Origin: Solirubrobacteraceae bacterium
GTDB lineage: Bacteria > Actinomycetota > Thermoleophilia > Solirubrobacterales > Solirubrobacteraceae
NCBI GenBank assembly: GCA_030151725.1
Contig: JASLDD010000215.1
Location: 1 to 6,357 of the forward strand
Direction: 5' to 3'
DNA length: 6,357 bases
Made by a program: the position numbers and the translations under genes. Each line of letters opens with the position of its first letter. Within the stretch, counting starts at the first letter, position 1. Below, piece by piece: positions 1 to 4,777 of the stretch. Under the pieces are notes generated by a model, which was not told where the DNA came from, made no database searches, and worked only from the letters and a program-made list of their open reading frames with translations.

Positions 1-1
1 C

Positions 2-1141
2 AGCGGCGAATTCGTCACGCAGTGGGGCTCCGACGGAACGGCAGAGGGCCAACTCAGATTCCCGCACGCCGTCTCCATCTCGAGCAGCGGCGATGTGTAT
101 GTCGCCGACGAAGGCAACAACCGCATCCAAGAGTTCTCGCCGACCGGAGGGTTCCTCACAGCGTGGGGGTCAGAAGGCTCCGTGAACGGGCAATTCAGTA
201 GCCCGTCGGGTGTTACGGTCGCGCCGAACGGGACCGTCTACGCGGTCGACACCGACAACGGCCGCCTCGAGGTGTTCTCACAGCCCCCGGGCGCTCTGAC
301 CTACGACATCAGCTTCGGTTCGCCGGGTAAAGAAGCCGGGCAGTTCACGGAACCGTGGGGCGTCGCGACTGGGCCCAACGGGGACGTCTACGTGGTCGAT
401 GAACAGAATGATCGCGTGGAGGAGTTCTCGACCGCCGGCGATTACATCGGTCAGTGGGGCTCGGTGGGCACTGGCAATGGACAGTTCAAACTTCCGCATG
501 GCGTCGCTGTCGCGCCGAACGGCAACGTTTATGTGGCTGAAGAACAGGGCCGAGTGCAGGAGTTCTCGGCAGCGGGACGGTTCATCGCGATTTGGGGCAC
601 TGAAGGCACAGGTAACGGCCAGTTCAGGTGCCCGCACGGCATCGCCGTCACTCCGAGCGGAAAAAACCTGTATGTGGCCGATGAATGCAACGACCGTATT
701 CAGGAGTTCGGGGCAGGCGGCGAATACGTCAGGCAGTGGGGCTCGCCCGGCAGCGGCAATGGCCAGTTCAACAGTCCCGCGGGCGTGGCCGTCGCTCCAA
801 GCGGGAACGTTTATGTCGCCGACGACGCGAACCACCGCATCCAAGAGTTCAACGAAAAAGGTGAATACATCAGGCAATGGGGCTCAGAAGGCAAAGGCAA
901 TGGACAGTTCTCCTATCCGCGCAGCCTGACCGTGGACGCCTGGGGGAACGTGTACGTCAGCGACACGAACAACAACCGGGTCCAGGAGTTCACCGCGGAA
1001 GGGACATACATCACGCAGTGGAGCTCGGCCGGCAGTGAAGGCGGTCCACTCAAGAGCCCTCGGGGTATCGCTGTGAGTGCGATTGGGGACCTCTACATCG
1101 CGGACAGCGAAAACGACCGTGTGCAGGAGTGGCGTCGCTAA
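2..1141 (+). CDS. NHL-repeat beta-propeller protein, 5'-truncated by the window edge
   Basis: The frame is open from the first bases and ends at TAA, giving 379 visible residues with no start codon needed inside the window. A GTG at 95 opens the same frame but lies inside a repeat, so it is not the true start. Eight consecutive repeats are visible. Each has a W-G-S-x-G-x-x-x-G-Q-F core, a P-x-G-V-A-V strand and a V-Y-V-A-D-x-x-N-x-R-[IV]-Q-E-F strand. The core aromatic residues fall at about residues 8, 55, 105 (Phe), 152, 198, 246, 293 and 340, a period of 46-50 and mostly 47. This is the NHL pattern of beta-propeller blades, which usually serve in protein, glycan or ligand binding rather than catalysis. 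The last repeat is degenerate (W-S-S, G-G-P-L), and the chain stops right after it (E-W-R-R), with no membrane anchor or sorting signal. NHL propellers are typically six-bladed, so eight or more repeats suggest a larger or second propeller. Such proteins are often exported, but the N-terminus is not visible. The binding partner is unknown. Confidence 0.93.
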   Translation, partial: SGEFVTQWGSDGTAEGQLRFPHAVSISSSGDVYVADEGNNRIQEFSPTGGFLTAWGSEGSVNGQFSSPSGVTVAPNGTVYAVDTDNGRLEVFSQPPGALTYDISFGSPGKEAGQFTEPWGVATGPNGDVYVVDEQNDRVEEFSTAGDYIGQWGSVGTGNGQFKLPHGVAVAPNGNVYVAEEQGRVQEFSAAGRFIAIWGTEGTGNGQFRCPHGIAVTPSGKNLYVADECNDRIQEFGAGGEYVRQWGSPGSGNGQFNSPAGVAVAPSGNVYVADDANHRIQEFNEKGEYIRQWGSEGKGNGQFSYPRSLTVDAWGNVYVSDTNNNRVQEFTAEGTYITQWSSAGSEGGPLKSPRGIAVSAIGDLYIADSENDRVQEWRR

Positions 1142-1160
1142 TTCAAAGCGGGGAGCAGAA

Positions 1161-1200
1161 CCCGGCGGGGGCCGTCCCCCTCCCGGCGGGGCCGTCCCCT
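1161..1200 (+). repeat. Tandem GC-rich hairpin units, possible terminator of the NHL gene
   Basis: Two adjacent near-identical copies sit 20 bases after the NHL stop codon: 1161-1181 and 1182-1200. The second lacks one G and one C of the first. Each copy holds a short stem: GGGGG-CCGT-CCCCC at 1167-1180 and GGGG-CCGT-CCCC at 1188-1199. The G-run of copy 1 can also pair with the C-run of copy 2. Position and stem strength suit an intrinsic terminator, but the bases that follow (TTAATGGG) are a poor U-tract, so termination is only a possibility. It could instead be a dispersed intergenic repeat. Confidence 0.5.
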
Positions 1201-1355
1201 TAATGGGCATAGACTGGGGCCAGGGACTGGATCGGCCTCCTGGCACCCAACGCCGCATGGCCTTGAGGCAGAGCCGTATACGCCGAGCTGGGCTATCGAA
1301 GGATAATAGCAAACGAGATGTTTATAGATTCGAAGTAGTGCACCCCGTGATGGAC

Positions 1356-1432
1356 CAAAGTCTTATAATATCTAGCCTCTTGAGATTTCTGAGCAGCTGA
1401 TCTAGAGTAAAGAGATACGTTTATAAGCTTTG
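1356..1432. repeat. Long imperfect inverted repeat in the operon leader
   Basis: The left arm, 1356-1373, pairs with the right arm, 1413-1432. CAAAG 1356-1360 pairs with CTTTG 1428-1432; CTTATAA 1362-1368 pairs with TTATAAG 1421-1427; TATCT 1369-1373 pairs with AGATA 1413-1417. That makes 17 Watson-Crick pairs, broken by a one-base bulge (T1361) on the left and a three-base bulge (CGT 1418-1420) on the right. A weak inner 4-bp stem, CTCT 1377-1380 with AGAG 1404-1407, can stack inside. An outer CCCCG 1343-1347 can pair with CGGGG 1436-1440 across an internal loop. It could be an RNA leader structure, a pair of operator half-sites flanking a promoter, or the remnant of a small inverted-repeat element. 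Confidence 0.55.
1380..1408 (+). promoter_or_regulatory. Candidate sigma70-type promoter for the downstream operon
   Basis: TTGAGA at 1380-1385 (5 of 6 matches to the -35 consensus) is followed after 17 bases by TAGAGT at 1403-1408 (4 of 6 matches to the -10 consensus). The expected transcript start near 1415 would leave a leader of about 60 bases before the ATG at 1479. The pair lies in the AT-rich stretch, between the arms of the inverted repeat. A perfect TATAAT at 1364-1369 is also present but has no recognisable -35 at a normal distance. Prediction from hexamers alone, so modest confidence. Confidence 0.35.
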
Positions 1433-1478
1433 TTGCGGGGAGATTCTGTCGAGAGGGAACGGGAGAGGATGGTGCAAT

Positions 1479-2006
1479 ATGCAGGAAGTAGTCGATCACA
1501 CGGCTTTGCCGTCGCATCGTACGTCTAGATACGCTCGGTCAGGCGGCTGGGTCCTGACTGCCGTTGCCGTCCTCGCAGCGCTGCTGGCCAATGGGTTCGT
1601 CAGCGCAGCGCCATCGCGCGCCGATTCGGCACATACGGCGGGCACGCTGTCGCTGAACGAGACTGGGCACCTGCACCTGACGAGCCACCACGGGTTTACG
1701 CTCAACGAGCAGGGCACCACCTCGGGCACGGTCTCAGGCACGATCTACATCCACCTGAACATCACCTCCACCAATCGGGTGACCGCGGAAGTCAACATCT
1801 ACCCGAGCGGCAGCTCGATCACCGGCAGCGCAACCGCAAGCTACCACCCGTCCGGTGGCGTGGCGCACTTCAACGGCACCATGTCGATCGTGCGCGGCAC
1901 CGGACGCTACAGGGGCGCGCATGGCTCTGGACTCAGCTTCTCAGGCACCGTCCAGCGCGTGAACGATGCGGTCACGGTGCATGTCAGCGGCCGGATGGCC
2001 ACGTGA
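1479..2006 (+). CDS. Small exported beta-rich protein of unknown function
   Basis: 175 residues from ATG to TGA. A purine-rich ribosome-binding sequence, GGGAGAGG at 1461-1468, lies 10 bases upstream of the ATG, slightly long but clear. The N-terminus has basic residues (R14, R17, R20), a hydrophobic stretch at about 24-44 and possible signal-peptidase sites after A43 or A48, so export is likely. The mature part is rich in Thr, Ser, Gly and His, has no cysteine and alternates like beta-strands. Near the end it has the run GTGRYRGAHGSG (140-151), followed by F-S-G-T-V and V-T-V-H-V-S-G. A G-T-G-x-[YF]-x-G-A-x-G-x-G turn between strands recalls the allene-oxide-cyclase-like/dirigent-type beta-barrels found in many actinobacterial secreted proteins. 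That fold assignment is tentative and no activity should be read from it. It is the first gene of the run and its stop overlaps the start of the next, so the two are probably made together. Confidence 0.85.
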   Translation: MQEVVDHTALPSHRTSRYARSGGWVLTAVAVLAALLANGFVSAAPSRADSAHTAGTLSLNETGHLHLTSHHGFTLNEQGTTSGTVSGTIYIHLNITSTNRVTAEVNIYPSGSSITGSATASYHPSGGVAHFNGTMSIVRGTGRYRGAHGSGLSFSGTVQRVNDAVTVHVSGRMAT

Positions 2007-2815
2007 CCGCGGGCGGCCGCCTGAGGCGCATGGCATCATGCGCGGCGGCTCTCACGGCTCTTGCTGTGGCGCTTATAGCGATCCTGGTGCCCGCCGGCGC
2101 TCTTGGCATCTCTGAGCAGGCCACGCTGCACGCGTCGTTCAGCCCCGACCGCCTGGGCGCATCGACGACGATCACCTTCGGCTTCCACCTGGCAACCATC
2201 GAAGGATCGGCCCCGCCGCCGCTCACGGGAGTGGACCTCGAGATGCCGGGCGGCATGAACTACACGACCACTACTCTCGGGCTCTCTATCTGCCAGCCGG
2301 CGGCACTCGCAGCAAAGGGCCTCGCCGGCTGTCCGGCTAACTCGCGACTCGGCTATGGCAGCGCGGAGGTGGAAGTACCGTTCGGGACCGGCTCCGGCCA
2401 CGAGATCCCAGAAGTCCAGGCGGTCTCAGGCCCATCCCCAAAGGGCAATCTGACGGTGCTGTTCTATGCCAATGGCCTGTACCCGGTGTATGCACAACTC
2501 GCGTTCTCCGGTGAAGTGCTCCCCGACAGCGGTAGCTTCGGATCGCAACTCGCGACTACCGTCCCGCTCATCGCAAGCGTTCCCGGCGGTCCCGACGTAT
2601 CCGTGGTGAGTGTCACGAGCACGATCGGCCCGAGCCATCTCACCTACTACAAGCAGGTCCACGGTCGGCGCGTGTCGTTTCGGCCCCGCGGGGTGGCCGT
2701 CCCCGAACATTGTCCCCACGGAGGCTTCCCGTTCGCCGCGAGGTTCACGTTCCTCGACGGTAGTCACACCAGCGCCCAGACCATGGTCCCGTGCCCACCG
2801 GCACGTCATCACTGA
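2003..2815 (+). CDS. Exported conserved hypothetical protein with four mature cysteines
   Basis: 270 residues starting at GTG 2003, which overlaps the previous stop in a GTGA arrangement typical of translational coupling. An ATG at 2030 is in frame but would remove the basic residues (R6, R8, R9) before the hydrophobic stretch 14-34, so the GTG is preferred. The leader looks like a signal peptide, with cleavage probably near residues 33-37; C13 lies within it and is not placed like a lipobox cysteine. The exported part is beta-rich, with many Gly/Pro turns. Recognisable segments include NYTTTTLGLSICQPAAL (86-102), VPFGTGSGHEIPEVQA (125-140), FYANG (154-158) and TIGPSHLTYY (207-216). Cysteines 97, 110, 237 and 264 could form two disulfides (97-110 and 237-264 by proximity). 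I associate this type with Solirubrobacterales/Thermoleophilia genomes, where it is usually left hypothetical; I recognise no enzymatic motif. Envelope or extracellular location is likely, partners unknown. Confidence 0.87.
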   Translation: MTAGGRLRRMASCAAALTALAVALIAILVPAGALGISEQATLHASFSPDRLGASTTITFGFHLATIEGSAPPPLTGVDLEMPGGMNYTTTTLGLSICQPAALAAKGLAGCPANSRLGYGSAEVEVPFGTGSGHEIPEVQAVSGPSPKGNLTVLFYANGLYPVYAQLAFSGEVLPDSGSFGSQLATTVPLIASVPGGPDVSVVSVTSTIGPSHLTYYKQVHGRRVSFRPRGVAVPEHCPHGGFPFAARFTFLDGSHTSAQTMVPCPPARHH

Positions 2816-2820
2816 GCGCC

Positions 2821-4041
2821 ATGGGTGGGCGGGCCGCACAGTCACTTCGGGCGGTCGCCGACGACCACGCCCTGCGCGGCAACGTGCATGTCCTCAGCCG
2901 GCCGAGCCTGGAGCTCACCGTGCCCGCGGGCGGGATATCCGACGGTACGCGCGAGCGTGAGCATCTCATGGGAAAGCTGGTGCTCGGCATGACGGTCCTG
3001 CGCTACCTCACGGGCATCCTCCCACTCGTCAGGCGGGAGCTGGCGTACTGGCAAGCCCGGGCGCACGAGATCCCCAACCCGGTGCTTCGCGCAGACGCGA
3101 TCGCAGGACTCTCGAAGCGCGGGAACCTCGAGGGCGCCGCCCTGTTCGCGGTCCTCGCTCCTCGCAGCCATCGCCGCGAGACCGTGCGTGCGCTCGTAGC
3201 CTTCCAGGCGGCTTACAACTACCTCGACACGATCGCCGAGAAGGCGAGCACCGATCCCGTCGCGAATGGGCGCCAGCTGCACCTGTCACTGCTTGTCGCA
3301 CTCGACCCCGATGCGGGACAGCCCGACTACTACGCGCTGCATCCACAGCGGGATGATGGCGGCTTCCTCGAAGCGCTCGCCGATACGTGCCGCACGGCGC
3401 TCGCAAAATTCCCATCCTATGCGGCCGTATCTGCCACCTGCTCAGCGGCAGGAGCCAGGATAGTCGCGTTTCAAAGCCTCAACCTAACCGAGCGTCAGGG
3501 CGGCCATGAGGGGCTCGAGCGCTGGGCACGCGATCAGGCCCCCAAGGGTTCCGGCCTCGATTGGTGGCAGGCGGCTGCCGCGGAGGGCTCCTCCTTGGCG
3601 GTGCACGCGCTGATCGCCACCGCCGCCAACCCTGGCGTGCGTCACCAGGACGCCGAGGCGATCGACGCGGCCTACTTCCCCTGGATCTGCGGGCTGCACT
3701 CCCTGCTAGACAGTCTCGTCGACGTGGCCGAGGACGAGCACGCCGGTCAGCGCAACCTGCTCAGCTACCACGCCTCGACCGGACAGGCGGCGTTCGGAAT
3801 GGGGTTCCTCGCGCAGCGTGCCACGAATGCCTGTCGCCACCTACCGAGCGAGCTGCAGCATCGCGTGATCCTGAACGCGATGATCGGTTATTACCTTTCG
3901 AGTCCAGAGGCCTCTACTCCGTACGCCCGCGACATCAGCGGGAGCGTCGCAGGCACCGTTGGGCCGCTCTTGCCGCCTGCACTTGCGCTTTTTAAGGTTC
4001 GGCGCGCGCTCACCCGCACCAAAGGCGCACGGCATTGGTAG
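2821..4041 (+). CDS. DUF2600 / tetraprenyl-beta-curcumene synthase (YtpB)-like protein
   Basis: 406 residues from ATG 2821, five bases after the previous stop. Family features: RYLTGILPLVRRELAYW (61-77), A-x-x-I-P-N-P-V-L-R (81-90), KRGNLEGAALFAVLAP (99-114), the Asp-containing motif NYLDT (133-137), NGRQLH (149-154), D-Y-Y-x-L-H-P (169-175), SYAAV (199-203), GSGLDWW (243-249) and a second acidic motif, GLHSLLDSLVDVAED (291-305). DUF2600 includes Bacillus YtpB, a class IB terpene synthase that cyclises C35 prenyl diphosphate. Its Asp-rich helices bind magnesium-diphosphate. By analogy this is a cytoplasmic or membrane-associated enzyme acting on a long isoprenyl diphosphate, but the substrate cannot be read from sequence, and Asn133 stands where I expect an Asp. 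Start choice: GTG 2791 would overlap the previous gene, and ATG 2968 would give 357 residues, near the usual family length. I prefer 2821 because 40 of the 49 codons in 2821-2967 end in G or C, as in real coding sequence. No strong ribosome-binding site distinguishes them. Confidence 0.88.
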   Translation: MGGRAAQSLRAVADDHALRGNVHVLSRPSLELTVPAGGISDGTREREHLMGKLVLGMTVLRYLTGILPLVRRELAYWQARAHEIPNPVLRADAIAGLSKRGNLEGAALFAVLAPRSHRRETVRALVAFQAAYNYLDTIAEKASTDPVANGRQLHLSLLVALDPDAGQPDYYALHPQRDDGGFLEALADTCRTALAKFPSYAAVSATCSAAGARIVAFQSLNLTERQGGHEGLERWARDQAPKGSGLDWWQAAAAEGSSLAVHALIATAANPGVRHQDAEAIDAAYFPWICGLHSLLDSLVDVAEDEHAGQRNLLSYHASTGQAAFGMGFLAQRATNACRHLPSELQHRVILNAMIGYYLSSPEASTPYARDISGSVAGTVGPLLPPALALFKVRRALTRTKGARHW

Positions 4042-4051
4042 CGGCAAACTG

Positions 4052-4756
4052 ATGCTCGAGCTAATCGATCTCGCCAAGCACTACCCGGCCGTCGGCGGCG
4101 AGCCCGTGCGCGCCGTCGACGGCGTGTCGCTGTCGGTCGCTCCCGGCGAGATGGTCGCCCTCTACGGACCCAGCGGCTCGGGCAAGACGACGCTGCTTCT
4201 GATGGTCGCCACGCTGCTGGAGCCCACCAGCGGCACCGTGTCGATCGCCGGCCGCGACGTGTCGTCTTTGACCGAGAGCGAGGCCTCCCAGTTCCGTCTT
4301 TCAGAGCTCGGTTTCATCCGCCAGAACTTCGATCTCCTGCCTGGCGTCAGCGCGATCGACAATGCCGTATTGAAGCTGCTGAAGACTGTCCGCTGGCGCG
4401 ACGCGCATCGCCAGATCACGCCGCTCTTGGAGCGCCTCGGCCTCGGCGAGCGTCTCGCCCACCGGGCGGAGACCCTGTCGATGGGCGAGCGCCAGCGCGT
4501 AATGATCGCACGTGCCTTGTCCACAGAACCGAGCCTGCTGCTGGCAGATGAGCCGACTGGCAGCCTCGACAGCCGGCGCAGCCGCGAGGTCCTCGAGCTG
4601 CTGCGCGAGCTATGCCGGGAGCGGCAGGTGGCGATCGTGCTCGTCAGCCACGACCCGCTGGCGGCCGGCTACGCCGATCGTGTGTTCGCGCTGCGCGACG
4701 GTCACCTCGGCGACTACCAGCCGGAACAACTCCCGGCTCCTGCGGTTCCCAACTAA
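4052..4756 (+). CDS. ABC transporter ATP-binding protein, LolD/MacB type
   Basis: 234 residues, starting 10 bases after the DUF2600 stop. The frame is open further upstream, but that extension overlaps the DUF2600 gene and does not look like an ABC protein, whereas M-L-E-L-I-D-L at 4052 is a standard beginning. Motifs in order: Walker A GPSGSGKT (39-46), Q-loop Gln91 in GFIRQNFDLLPG, signature LSMGERQRV (142-150), Walker B LLLADEP (162-168) with catalytic Glu167, D-loop SLD (171-173) and switch His200 in SHD. All nucleotide-binding residues are present. The signature reads LSMGE rather than LSGGE or LSGGQ, a substitution at one glycine. This subclass pairs with FtsX/MacB-type permeases and powers extraction or release of lipids, lipoproteins, peptides or envelope signals (mechanotransmission) rather than simple import. 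The permease follows after 21 bases in the same frame, so the two surely form one complex. It ends with a short Pro-rich tail. Confidence 0.95.
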   Translation: MLELIDLAKHYPAVGGEPVRAVDGVSLSVAPGEMVALYGPSGSGKTTLLLMVATLLEPTSGTVSIAGRDVSSLTESEASQFRLSELGFIRQNFDLLPGVSAIDNAVLKLLKTVRWRDAHRQITPLLERLGLGERLAHRAETLSMGERQRVMIARALSTEPSLLLADEPTGSLDSRRSREVLELLRELCRERQVAIVLVSHDPLAAGYADRVFALRDGHLGDYQPEQLPAPAVPN

Positions 4757-4777
4757 ACGAGCACAGGTACTCGCAAC

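Larger units (their letters stand above)
1142..1478. other. Gene-free intergenic region with terminator-like and promoter-like parts
   Basis: I find no convincing gene in these 337 bases. The first 60 bases carry a duplicated GC-rich hairpin unit. From 1201 to about 1290 base composition is ordinary, and the only structure I see is a 6-bp inverted repeat, GCCAGG at 1219-1224 with CCTGGC at 1239-1244. From 1291 to 1430 the sequence becomes AT-rich (55 G+C in 140 bases) and contains a long imperfect inverted repeat and promoter-like hexamers. This layout fits a transcription boundary: the end of the NHL gene followed by the control region of the downstream operon. Confidence 0.7.

Noticed and set aside
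278..877. 199-codon open frame on the minus strand within the NHL gene
   Set aside because: It is antisense to well-formed NHL repeats. Its openness is explained by GC-rich codon bias and the repeated DNA, and the product resembles no protein I recognise.
399..929. 176-codon + strand open frame overlapping the NHL gene
   Set aside because: Out-of-frame reading of the same repeats; the periodic composition of the product mirrors the NHL repeat and shows no independent features.
1364..1369. Perfect TATAAT as a main promoter
   Set aside because: No -35-like hexamer lies 16-19 bases upstream (the bases there are the CACCCC stretch), and the match is part of the inverted-repeat arm. Retained only as an alternative in the hairpin entry.
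1077..1400. 107-codon + strand open frame running from the NHL end through the hairpin units
   Set aside because: It crosses the NHL stop, the GC-rich repeats and the AT-rich control region, with low-complexity Pro/Gly translation and no domain.
1142..1478. tRNA, CRISPR array or insertion sequence in the gap
   Set aside because: No cloverleaf or T-loop-like sequence, no spaced direct repeats beyond the 20-base tandem pair, and no transposase reading frame or target duplication could be seen.
1293..1517. 74-codon minus-strand open frame over the AT-rich gap
   Set aside because: It overlaps the inverted repeat and the start of the first operon gene. It has no coding-type third-position bias, since the region is AT-rich throughout, and no recognisable product.
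2610..2960. 116-codon + strand open frame spanning the junction of the second exported protein and the DUF2600 gene
   Set aside because: Translation is Arg/Ser/Pro-rich and featureless, and both flanking genes are strongly supported in another frame.
3561..3995. 144-codon + strand open frame inside the DUF2600 gene
   Set aside because: Arg-rich shadow frame of a gene with clear family motifs in the other frame.
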